Shown here one piece after another: positions 5,991 through 13,864 of a stretch of 23,815 bases of DNA; position 1 is the first letter of the stretch, and the number at the start of each line of letters is the position of its first letter. Origin of the DNA: an uncultured Collinsella sp. (GTDB lineage: Bacteria > Actinomycetota > Coriobacteriia > Coriobacteriales > Coriobacteriaceae); assembly GCA_900759335.1 (NCBI GenBank), contig CAAEUX010000033.1, forward strand, positions 1-23,815, read 5' to 3'. The notes below the pieces were generated by a model that had not been told where the DNA came from, did not search any database, and was given only the letters and a program-made list of their open reading frames with translations. The position numbers were made by a program, and so were the translations under genes.

Positions 5991-7931
5991 TTAGTTTTCG
6001 GAACGGCTGGCCGATGCCTGGGCGCGCTCGGCATTCCATGCAACAAGTGCCTCGTGGACCGCTTTGGCGACATCGGCCGGAACGCCTCGAACTTCCGCAA
6101 TCTCCTGCTCGCTTGCCGCGCGCAAACGCTTCATCGAGCCAAAATGGCGCATAATGGCACGTTTTCTGGTGGGTCCCACGCCCGGAACGTCGTCAAGCAC
6201 CGAAACCGTCATAGCCTTATCGCGCAACTCGCGATGGAACGTAATCGCAAATCGGTGGGATTCATCGCGAACCTGCTTGATCAGATAAAGCGAAGCGGAG
6301 CCGGTCGGCAGCACGACGGGGGTCTCGTCCCACGGCACGAAAACTTCCTCATCGGCCTTTGCCAAGCCACAAACTGGTATATCGAGGCCAAGCGCCTCAA
6401 GTTGCTTAATTGCAGCGGTCAATTGCGGCTTGCCGCCATCGACAACGAGCAAATCGGGGCGCGAGCCAAAGCGCTCGTCCGCCATGCGCTCGGGAGCATA
6501 GCGACGCCCCAGAACCTCGGACATCGATACGAAGTCGTTCGCCTCGTCCAATTCGGCCTGAATTTTAAAGCGACGATACTGGCCCTTGTCGGCACGGCCG
6601 TTGGTAAATACCACCATCGAAGCGACGGTAAAGGTGCCGTGCAACGTCGAGATATCGAAGCACTCGATGCGCAACGGCGGCGCAGGCAGCGCCAGCGCGC
6701 TTTCGAGCTCCAGGAGCGCCTGATTAGTGCGATCGTCAGCATACCCCGTGCGCATCATGTAGCGCATGAGGGCATGGCGCGCATTTTTGGAAGCCATATC
6801 GAGCAGGCGGTGCTTTTCGCCGCGCTGCGGCCTATGGAGATGGCAAGAGCGTTCGCGCTTGCCCGCAAGCCACTCCCCCAACGCTTCGGCGTCCTCAAGC
6901 TCGACAGAGAGATTGATCTCGGCTGGAATATCGGCCGTCTCGTCGTAATAGCGCTTAAGAAAGCCCGATTGAAGCTCTTCCTCGTCGACATCCAGGCCTT
7001 TATCGAGGATGAACTCACAAGTTCGAACCGTTCGGCCCTCGCGAACGACAAAGACACAGGCGGCAGAGATAGTCTCTTCGCGATAGAAGCCGATGACGTC
7101 GATATCGACGCTCGATGGAAAAACGACCTGTTGGCGATCGTCCAGGCCCCTAATGACTTCCAGGCGACGCTTGACGCGCGCCGCACGCTCAAAATCGAGC
7201 GTCTCGGCTGCCTCCGTCATCTCGGACGTAAGCTCGTCAACGACATCCTTGCGATGGCCCGACAAGAAACGTTCGACACGTTTGACGTTCTTGGCATAGT
7301 CGGCAGGGGAAATCGCGCCGACGCATGCGCCCGGCCCGCGCCCGACATGGTAGTCAAAGCAGGGACGCCCGTTTTGCGCGCAAATCATATTGACGATGTC
7401 TTCTTCGCCCTTATGAGATTCGACGATGCGGCGGCAGCGGCGCCATTCCGCACAGGATGCCGAGCAAATAGGAATAACCTTGCGTAGCGTATCGATGGTC
7501 TCACGCGCCGCACGGCTATCGGTATAGGGGCCAAAATAGCGCGTTCCCGGTTTATGACGCTCTCGCGTGTATTTAATAGCCGGAAACAAGTCGCTCTTGG
7601 TAATGGCGATAAAGGGATAGCTTTTATCGTCTTTGAGATCGACGTTAAAGTACGGATGGTACTGGCCAATCAGATTGCGCTCGAGCACCAATGCCTCGTG
7701 CTCGGTCTCCACCACGATATAGTCGAAACTCGCCACCAGCTGCATCATGAGCGGGATCTTTTGACGCTCGTCCTGCAGTGTCACGTATTGACGCATACGG
7801 GCACGCAGGTTTTTTGCCTTGCCCACATAGATGACATCACCCTTGGCATCTTTCCAAAGGTAGCAGCCGGGTTGCGTGGGAACGCGCGAAACCTGCTCGG
7901 CAAGTGTTGGAATGTTGTCGTGACCTGCCAC
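5991..7931 (-). CDS. uvrC: Excinuclease ABC subunit C
   Basis: UvrC makes the two incisions around a DNA lesion after UvrA and UvrB load. The protein has 646 residues from the chosen GTG. Domains in order: GIY-YIG nuclease near 18-95 (PGCYLWKDAKGDVIYVGK), a cysteine-rich segment (156-203), the UvrB-binding UVR motif near 233-263 (ETLDFERAARVKRRLEVIRG), the RNase H-like nuclease with IECFDIS and LLVVDGGKPQ, and a C-terminal tandem helix-hairpin-helix (DDVPGVGPTRKRAIMRHFGS). The cysteine region differs from the usual form: RPC is present, but the GRC cysteine is replaced (YHVGRGPGACVG) and extra cysteines occur upstream. The GTG at 7931 is chosen because AGGTG precedes it at good spacing; a GTG two codons earlier has no site. 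It lies 6 nt after murJ and is last in the ybaK-murJ-uvrC run. Confidence 0.97.
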   Translation of the reverse strand: MAGHDNIPTLAEQVSRVPTQPGCYLWKDAKGDVIYVGKAKNLRARMRQYVTLQDERQKIPLMMQLVASFDYIVVETEHEALVLERNLIGQYHPYFNVDLKDDKSYPFIAITKSDLFPAIKYTRERHKPGTRYFGPYTDSRAARETIDTLRKVIPICSASCAEWRRCRRIVESHKGEEDIVNMICAQNGRPCFDYHVGRGPGACVGAISPADYAKNVKRVERFLSGHRKDVVDELTSEMTEAAETLDFERAARVKRRLEVIRGLDDRQQVVFPSSVDIDVIGFYREETISAACVFVVREGRTVRTCEFILDKGLDVDEEELQSGFLKRYYDETADIPAEINLSVELEDAEALGEWLAGKRERSCHLHRPQRGEKHRLLDMASKNARHALMRYMMRTGYADDRTNQALLELESALALPAPPLRIECFDISTLHGTFTVASMVVFTNGRADKGQYRRFKIQAELDEANDFVSMSEVLGRRYAPERMADERFGSRPDLLVVDGGKPQLTAAIKQLEALGLDIPVCGLAKADEEVFVPWDETPVVLPTGSASLYLIKQVRDESHRFAITFHRELRDKAMTVSVLDDVPGVGPTRKRAIMRHFGSMKRLRAASEQEIAEVRGVPADVAKAVHEALVAWNAERAQASASRSEN

Positions 7932-7937
7932 GCGCAC

Positions 7938-10154
7938 CTACTTGCGACGAAGCAGCGCCGAGACCTCGGGCATCTTAAAGACGAAGGCGAGACCAAAAGT
8001 TACAGCGAGCGAGACGACGCCTGCAACACAAACGTAGCCCAGGGTAATTAGGATCGAACTGCCAAGCGCTCCGACAAAGTGCTCAAGTGCCCACATGACG
8101 CCGGCACCCGCGGCAGCGCCCAAGCCACCGAACAGTAGGCCGAAGAAACCGCCATGCAGGATAGACTTGACCTGAAGGCCATGCAGACGACGGCGCAGCC
8201 ACCACAGTGAGCATCCGACCAAGACTACGTAGTCAACGACGTACGAAAGCGCAATTGCCGGCATACCGTAGCCCAGCACCACGCCAAACAGCAGCACCGA
8301 ACCGGCCTGTCCAATGGCAGAGTAAAGGCAATAACGACCGTAGGGCCTCATGTCGAGCAGGGCCGAGAAGCTCTTCTGCATCAGCACGACCACGCCGTAG
8401 AGCGGCAGGGAAAGTGCCAGATAGATAAGGAACTCCGACACCAGCGCCACACCGGATTCATCGAACTTGCCGGCGCAGTAGATCATGTTGAGCGGACGGG
8501 CGAAGACGATCAGATACATCGCAAACGGAATCAGGAAGAAGAGCATCTGGGCGACACCGCGCGAAATGCCCGTGCGGACGCTGTCGTAATCCTTCTCCTG
8601 CGCATCGTGAGAGAGTTCGGTATAGAGTGCCGTCGAAAGCGAGGCGGCGATCAGCGCATAGGGCAATGTGTACCACAGGCGCGCATATGCGATGACGGAA
8701 GGGCCGGTCTCGGGCTGCACCACCAGCGCGGCGGCATTGGTAATGGAGGTCGAGACAAACATACACACCGTGGCGAGCAGCGTCGGGATACCAAGCGCGA
8801 TCGTCTGTCGCAGCGCGGGATCCTTAAAGTCGATATGGATATGAGGATGCACGCCATGCTTGCCAAGCGCGGGAATCTGGCAGGCCATCTGGACAAAGAC
8901 GCCGAGGGTCGTACCAACTGCGATCAAGATAATACCGGCCTGCTCGCCAAATTGTGCAGACACGGGAGCAAAGCCCATAAAGCTGGCGATGACGATGACA
9001 TTGTTGAGAACCGGGGCAAACGTCGACCAGAAATAGTCGCGGTGTGCGTTGAGAACGCCCGAGAACACCGAGCCCAAGCCATAAAACAGAATTTGAATAG
9101 CAAAGAAGCGGAACATGAACGCAGCGGTATCCATGCTGCCGCCATCGCCCGAAAGGAACGACTGCGTCCAAATAAAGCCGGGAGCAAACACGGTGCCCAG
9201 CAGCGAGATACCGCCCAGCAGCAGAAGCAGAATACCAAGCAGGTTGCCGACATACTCGTTCGATGCCTCGCGACCCTGCTCGCGCCTCACACCCATATAC
9301 ACCGGCAAAAACGCCGTAACGAGCATGCCGCCCATCACGAGCTCGTAGAGCATGTTGGGCAGGTTGTTGGCAACCTGATAGGAGGACGAGAGCAGCGACA
9401 TACCGATGGCGGCCGCCATGGCCCACGTGCGGATAAACCCGGTGACACGCGACACGATGGTCAGCACGGTCATAAGGCCAGCAGAACGACCAACCGTGGA
9501 GTAGTCCGACGAACCCATATCGTCTACGTCGTCCTGAGAGTCCTCATAAACCTCATCTTGTGGCGGCAAATCGTCCACGACGGCAAAGGAGCCGGTCATC
9601 GCAAAGGGATCGTCAACCAAAACGGCGTCATCAGCAGGTGCGGCGTCATCGCTGTTCGGCATGTTGTTACCGGATACGGCATCATCATCGAATATGGCAT
9701 GGTCGCCAAACACCGTGTCAACTTCATTGGCGGCGACGGTTCGGGCAGAAAACGACAGAGGGTCCCAGTCGTCATCACCGTCGATGGCCACGCCCTCGAC
9801 GGGATCGGTCGAACCAAGCGGCGACCATTCGTCATCCGAAAGAAGCGGTTCGCCATCATCATGAGCCGTGGGCTTGGCGGAACGAGCGGCAGGAGCGCTC
9901 TGCGGTGTGCTCTTTCCCTGGGCTGCCATCAAAAACACCGCCGTCTCATCGGGACGAGCCGAAGAAAGAACCGTACGGGGAAGTGCCGTGCCGGCACCGG
10001 CGGCACGCAAGTACACGGCCGTCTCGCCCGGGTCAGCGGCAGCGGACCAGGCGTTTCGAATCTCGTTATCGAACGAAGCGGCCTCGGGCGCGGGCGTCTG
10101 AGGGGCCGACCCTTTTGCAAAGTGAGCTCCGCGCTTTGATTCTTCCTGCGGCAT
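7938..10154 (-). CDS. murJ: Lipid II flippase MurJ (MviN) with a long acidic N-terminal extension
   Basis: MurJ moves lipid II across the cytoplasmic membrane for peptidoglycan synthesis. The core, from about residue 222, starts with VGRSAGLMTVLTIVSRVTGF and shows the expected series of about 14 membrane helices, with conserved segments such as ANNLPNMLYELVMGGMLVTAF and ending in RRK. With 738 residues it is much longer than the usual 500-550. The first ~220 residues are polar and probably disordered, rich in Asp, Ala, Ser and Pro. They hold two pairs of short repeats: DPGETAVYLRAAG (41-53) with RPDETAVFLMAAQ (67-79), and DEWSPL (108-113) with DDWDPL (128-133). The ATG follows GAGAGAGGAC at good spacing and lies 3 nt after ybaK. 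Mycobacterial MviN also carries extra regulatory domains, but no kinase-like domain is seen here. Confidence 0.95.
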   Translation of the reverse strand: MPQEESKRGAHFAKGSAPQTPAPEAASFDNEIRNAWSAAADPGETAVYLRAAGAGTALPRTVLSSARPDETAVFLMAAQGKSTPQSAPAARSAKPTAHDDGEPLLSDDEWSPLGSTDPVEGVAIDGDDDWDPLSFSARTVAANEVDTVFGDHAIFDDDAVSGNNMPNSDDAAPADDAVLVDDPFAMTGSFAVVDDLPPQDEVYEDSQDDVDDMGSSDYSTVGRSAGLMTVLTIVSRVTGFIRTWAMAAAIGMSLLSSSYQVANNLPNMLYELVMGGMLVTAFLPVYMGVRREQGREASNEYVGNLLGILLLLLGGISLLGTVFAPGFIWTQSFLSGDGGSMDTAAFMFRFFAIQILFYGLGSVFSGVLNAHRDYFWSTFAPVLNNVIVIASFMGFAPVSAQFGEQAGIILIAVGTTLGVFVQMACQIPALGKHGVHPHIHIDFKDPALRQTIALGIPTLLATVCMFVSTSITNAAALVVQPETGPSVIAYARLWYTLPYALIAASLSTALYTELSHDAQEKDYDSVRTGISRGVAQMLFFLIPFAMYLIVFARPLNMIYCAGKFDESGVALVSEFLIYLALSLPLYGVVVLMQKSFSALLDMRPYGRYCLYSAIGQAGSVLLFGVVLGYGMPAIALSYVVDYVVLVGCSLWWLRRRLHGLQVKSILHGGFFGLLFGGLGAAAGAGVMWALEHFVGALGSSILITLGYVCVAGVVSLAVTFGLAFVFKMPEVSALLRRK

Positions 10155-10157
10155 CGC

Positions 10158-10658
10158 TCAGTCCTCTCTCGTGATCGGGGCAACCGTCGCCCCGCAAAAT
10201 GCAACTAAGTCATCGGGAGCAAGCTCAAGCTGATAGCCGCGCTTGCCACCCGAGATAAAAATGGTATCCCAAAGGACGCATGTCTCATCGATCAGAGTCC
10301 GGAAGCGTTTTTTCATACCGACCGGACTGCAACCGCCGCGGACATACCCCGTCGCGGCAAGCAAATCTTTGACATGCATCATGGTCAGCGACTTTTCGCC
10401 TGCGGCGCGCGCGGCGGCCTTGAGGTCGAGCTCGTCGGCAACGGGAATGCAGCACACGACATGGTCGTTGGACGGCGTCGTGCAGACCAGGGTCTTAAAT
10501 CCCTGACCGGGCTCCTCGCCAAGCTGCTCGGAAATCGCGACGCCCAGCCCCGACGATTCGTCGCCATCGTCTTCGTACGTATGGAGAACATAGGAGATGC
10601 CGGCGCTTTCCAGCTCGCGCATCGCATTGGTTTTTGACGTCTTAACAGCCTTTGCCAT
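10158..10658 (-). CDS. ybaK: Aminoacyl-tRNA deacylase, YbaK/EbsC family (Cys-tRNA type)
   Basis: This 166-residue cytoplasmic protein belongs to the YbaK family, whose members hydrolyse mischarged Cys-tRNA(Pro) and so proofread translation. Family features are the N-terminal TNAMRELESAGISYVLHTYE, KTLVCTTPSNDHVVCCIPVADELDLK, the glycine loop YVRGGCSPVGMKKRF with its conserved lysines, and ISGGKRGYQLELAPDDLV near the end. The length fits the family (about 155-165). The start is ATG 10658 with AAGGA seven bases upstream. A longer open reading frame from 10736 adds 26 residues that do not resemble the family. It is the first gene of the tight ybaK-murJ-uvrC run and lies downstream of the uvrA hairpin. 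Substrate choice within the family is inferred from similarity to YbaK. Confidence 0.93.
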   Translation of the reverse strand: MAKAVKTSKTNAMRELESAGISYVLHTYEDDGDESSGLGVAISEQLGEEPGQGFKTLVCTTPSNDHVVCCIPVADELDLKAAARAAGEKSLTMMHVKDLLAATGYVRGGCSPVGMKKRFRTLIDETCVLWDTIFISGGKRGYQLELAPDDLVAFCGATVAPITRED

Positions 10659-10740
10659 GGCACATCCTTTCCCTCGCAGAGCGACGTAAGGATTAAGTAT
10701 AGGGCCAATTCCGCCGCATATGCCATCTCGACACACAGAA

Positions 10741-10771
10741 GCGCCACCGAATCAGAAGGAATCGGTGGCGC
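10741..10771 (-). terminator. Hairpin between uvrA and ybaK, candidate uvrA terminator
   Basis: GCGCCACCGA (10741-10750) and TCGGTGGCGC (10762-10771) form a perfect 10-bp GC-rich stem with an 11-nt loop, 21 nt past the uvrA stop. TTCTGTGTG follows in the direction of transcription, a poor T-run. It probably ends or weakens the uvrA transcript before ybaK. Only 82 bp lie between the stem and the ybaK start, so a ybaK promoter would have to sit there. Confidence 0.55.
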
Positions 10772-10791
10772 GTCGGTACTACAACGTCTCT

Positions 10792-13671
10792 TTACTGTGC
10801 GTCAAGCTGCGCCTGACGCTCACGGTCACGCTTGAGCAACGGCGCCAAGAACTTGCCCGTGTAGCTCTGCGAACATGCCGCGACTTGCTCCGGCGTGCCT
10901 GAGACCACGACGGTTCCGCCGCCATTGCCGCCCTCGGGGCCCATATCGATCAGGCGGTCGGCAACCTTGATGACATCAAGGTTGTGCTCGATCACCAGAA
11001 CCGTGTTGCCCGCATCGACCAGGCGTTGCAACACGTCGAGCAGCTGACGAACATCCTCAAAATGAAGGCCGGTTGTGGGCTCGTCCAAAATGTAGAACGT
11101 CTTGCCTGTCTGGCGACGATGAAGTTCCTTGGCGAGCTTCACGCGCTGCGCCTCGCCGCCCGAAAGCGTCGTAGCGGGCTGGCCCAAGCTCACGTAGCCC
11201 AGACCCACGTCATATAGGGTCTGCAGTTTGCGCTTAATCTGCGGGATATTCCCAAAGAAAGCCAGTGCTTCGGTGACACTCATGTCGAGCACATCCGAGA
11301 TTGTCTTGCCGCGGTAGGTAACCTCGAGCGTCTCGCGGTTATAACGCTTGCCGCCACATACCTCACAGGGGACATAGATATCGGGAAGGAAGTGCATCTC
11401 GATCTTAATCTGGCCATCGCCCTTGCACGCCTCGCAGCGACCTCCGCTTACGTTAAAGGAGAAACGTCCCGGCGAGTAGCCGCGCGCCTTCGACTCCGGC
11501 GTGCTTGCAAATAGCGCACGCAGATCATCCCAAAGGCCAATATAGGTCGCAGGGTTCGAACGCGGCGTGCGACCGATCGGTGACTGGTCGATATCGATTA
11601 CCTTATCGATGCACTCAATGCCCTCAATCTTTTTGTACGGCCCCACGGGACGCGTCGAACGATGGATGGCATTCGTAAGCGCGGGCGCAATCGTATCGGT
11701 GACCAGGGAGCTCTTGCCCGATCCCGAAACACCGGTAACGACTGTGAGCGTACCGAACTCAATCTTGGCGGTAACGTTTTTGAGGTTATTAGCGCGGGCG
11801 CCCGTGATCTTAAGACAGCCGCGGCCGGGCTTGCGGCGCTCATCGGGCACGCGGATCATCCGCTTGCCGGTCAAATAAGCACCCGTCATGGAATCGGGGC
11901 ATGCCATGATATCGGCAGGCGTTCCCGCGGCGACCACGTGTCCGCCGTTAACGCCCGCACCGGGACCCATATCGATCACGTAGTCTGCAGCGCGAATTGT
12001 ATCTTCGTCGTGCTCGACGACGATAACGGTATTGCCGATATCGCGCAAGCGCTCGAGCGTCTTGATCAGGCGTTCGTTATCGCGTTGGTGAAGGCCGATC
12101 GACGGCTCGTCCAGAATGTACAGAACGCCCATGAGGCCGGCGCCGATCTGCGTTGCCAGGCGAATGCGTTGGGCCTCACCGCCAGAAAGCGTCGCCGAGG
12201 CGCGATCGAGCGTCAGATAGTCGAGTCCGACATCGACCAGAAAACGCAGGCGCTCCAGGATTTCCTTGACGATGCGCCCGCCGATAAACTGCTGACGCTC
12301 GGTAAGCTCCAGGCCCTCAAAAAACTCGAGCGACTCGCGACAGGACAGGCAGCAGACATCGTAAATGGACTTGCCGCCCACGGTGACGGCAAGCATCTCG
12401 GGACGCAGGCGAGCACCGTGACAGCTCGAGCATGGCTCTTCGCGAATGTATTTCTCCAAGCGAGCCCTGGTGTTCTCGTTCGTCGTCTCGTTGTAGCGCT
12501 CGTACAGGATATTGCGCACACCCGAGAACTTAGTGTCCCACTGGCTGCGACGCCCATCGAGCTTTTGATAGTCGACCGAAATCTTCGTGTCGCCCATGCC
12601 ATCCAAAAACGCACGACGCACCCGCGGGGGCAGGTCCTCCCATGGCGTATCGGCACTCACCTTAAAGTGTTTGCAGACCGCAGCAAAAATCTGCGGATAA
12701 TAGTTGGAATTGCCGAACAGGCTGCCAAAGACTCCGTCGGCAATCGACTTTGAGGGGTCTTCAATCAGCGCCTCGGCATCGACTGTCTTTTTAAAGCCCA
12801 GGCCATCGCACTCGGGACATGCACCATAGGGCGCGTTGAACGAGAAATCGCGCGGCTGCAGGTCGTCGATGGAATGCCCGTGCTCCGGGCACGCCAGTGC
12901 CAGCGAATACTCCAGCAGCTCGCCCTCGGTTCCCTCGGGAGCGTCGCGCTCGGGCAGCATGTACACGTTCACGTTACCGTGCGCCAGTGCCGTCGCCTGC
13001 TCAACGGACTCGGCAATGCGACCCAGGGAGTTCTCTCGAATCACGATACGGTCGACCACGACCTCAATGTCGTGTTTGAACTTCTTGTCCAGGTCGATCG
13101 GGTCGTCAAGCGAGCGCACCTCGCCGTCGACGCGCACACGGCTAAAGCCCTCCGCACGCAGGTCCTCAAACAGCTTGGCATATTCGCCCTTGCGTCCACG
13201 AACCACCGGTGCCAGCACAAACGCACGACGACCCTCTCCCGCTGCCAGGACCTTATCGGCGACCTGGTCGGTGGTCTGGCGCTCGATAACGCGACCGCAC
13301 TCGGGACAGTGCGGCGTGCCCACGCGTGCAAAAAGCAAGCGAAGGTAATCATAAATCTCAGTTACAGTACCCACCGTCGAGCGCGGATTCTTGGACGTCG
13401 TCTTCTGATCGATCGAGACGGCCGGCGAAAGGCCGTCGATCGAGTCTAGATCGGGCTTGTCCATCTGGCCTAAAAACTGGCGCGCATAACTCGACAGGCT
13501 CTCCACGTAGCGACGCTGACCCTCGGCATAGATCGTGTCAAACGCCAGCGAGCTCTTGCCCGAGCCCGAAAGACCGGTAATGACCACGAGCTCGTCGCGC
13601 GGGATGGAAACATCGATATTGCGCAGGTTGTGTTCGCGCGCACCACGGATAACGATAGAAGAATCAGACAT
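10792..13671 (-). CDS. uvrA: Excinuclease ABC subunit A
   Basis: UvrA is the damage-sensing ATPase of nucleotide excision repair and delivers UvrB to lesions. The 959-residue protein has the full double ABC layout: Walker A GLSGSGKSS near 33-41, an insertion with zinc-binding CPECG and CPEH...CPECDGLG, signature LSGGEAQRIRLATQIG, Walker B ILDEPSIGLHQRD, second Walker A GVSGSGKSS, second zinc module CEACKGDGQ...CEVCGGKRYN, second signature LSGGEAQRVKLAKEL and Walker B ILDEPTTGLHFED. The length is slightly above the common 940-950 because of a short charged tail. ATG 13671 is preceded by AAGGAG at good spacing. The gene is monocistronic or weakly linked to ybaK. The upstream divergent region carries a LexA-like site, consistent with SOS control. 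Confidence 0.98.
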   Translation of the reverse strand: MSDSSIVIRGAREHNLRNIDVSIPRDELVVITGLSGSGKSSLAFDTIYAEGQRRYVESLSSYARQFLGQMDKPDLDSIDGLSPAVSIDQKTTSKNPRSTVGTVTEIYDYLRLLFARVGTPHCPECGRVIERQTTDQVADKVLAAGEGRRAFVLAPVVRGRKGEYAKLFEDLRAEGFSRVRVDGEVRSLDDPIDLDKKFKHDIEVVVDRIVIRENSLGRIAESVEQATALAHGNVNVYMLPERDAPEGTEGELLEYSLALACPEHGHSIDDLQPRDFSFNAPYGACPECDGLGFKKTVDAEALIEDPSKSIADGVFGSLFGNSNYYPQIFAAVCKHFKVSADTPWEDLPPRVRRAFLDGMGDTKISVDYQKLDGRRSQWDTKFSGVRNILYERYNETTNENTRARLEKYIREEPCSSCHGARLRPEMLAVTVGGKSIYDVCCLSCRESLEFFEGLELTERQQFIGGRIVKEILERLRFLVDVGLDYLTLDRASATLSGGEAQRIRLATQIGAGLMGVLYILDEPSIGLHQRDNERLIKTLERLRDIGNTVIVVEHDEDTIRAADYVIDMGPGAGVNGGHVVAAGTPADIMACPDSMTGAYLTGKRMIRVPDERRKPGRGCLKITGARANNLKNVTAKIEFGTLTVVTGVSGSGKSSLVTDTIAPALTNAIHRSTRPVGPYKKIEGIECIDKVIDIDQSPIGRTPRSNPATYIGLWDDLRALFASTPESKARGYSPGRFSFNVSGGRCEACKGDGQIKIEMHFLPDIYVPCEVCGGKRYNRETLEVTYRGKTISDVLDMSVTEALAFFGNIPQIKRKLQTLYDVGLGYVSLGQPATTLSGGEAQRVKLAKELHRRQTGKTFYILDEPTTGLHFEDVRQLLDVLQRLVDAGNTVLVIEHNLDVIKVADRLIDMGPEGGNGGGTVVVSGTPEQVAACSQSYTGKFLAPLLKRDRERQAQLDAQ

Positions 13672-13732
13672 GGAAGCTCCTTGCCTCCTATAACCTCAAA
13701 TCACACTGTCGATGAGTTTAACGCACTCAACG

Positions 13733-13746
13733 CGCACAGATGTTCG
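13733..13746 (-). promoter_or_regulatory. Candidate LexA (SOS) box upstream of uvrA
   Basis: On the minus strand the sequence is CGAACATCTGTGCG. The LexA box of Gram-positive and actinobacterial type has the core CGAAC-N4-GTTCG; this site matches with one mismatch (GTGCG). It lies 62-75 bp upstream of the uvrA start. uvrA is SOS-controlled in many bacteria, which supports the call. The site is in the divergent region shared with the LTA-synthase-like gene, whose start is about 120 bp away. The rest of 13672-13864 shows only a small TTAGA-N4-TCTAA palindrome (13816-13829). Confidence 0.45.
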
Positions 13747-13864
13747 TAATACAAGATTCGCAGACCTTTTGCTTTGGGTGTCGGGTGCTTTGTTTCTCGA
13801 AATGCCGTGGAAAGGTTAGAGTAATCTAAAACTGAACTTAATTTGCTGTAACAGAGGAACGTCC

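Noticed and set aside
5943..7487. A 514-codon plus-strand open frame opposite uvrC
   Set aside because: Antisense to an intact uvrC with all catalytic motifs; no support of its own.
8607..10139. A 510-codon plus-strand open frame opposite murJ
   Set aside because: Arg/His/Gly-rich shadow of the murJ codon bias with no recognisable domain.
10659..10736. Upstream extension of ybaK to an earlier ATG
   Set aside because: The added 26 residues do not fit the family, and the ribosome site lies before the ATG at 10658.
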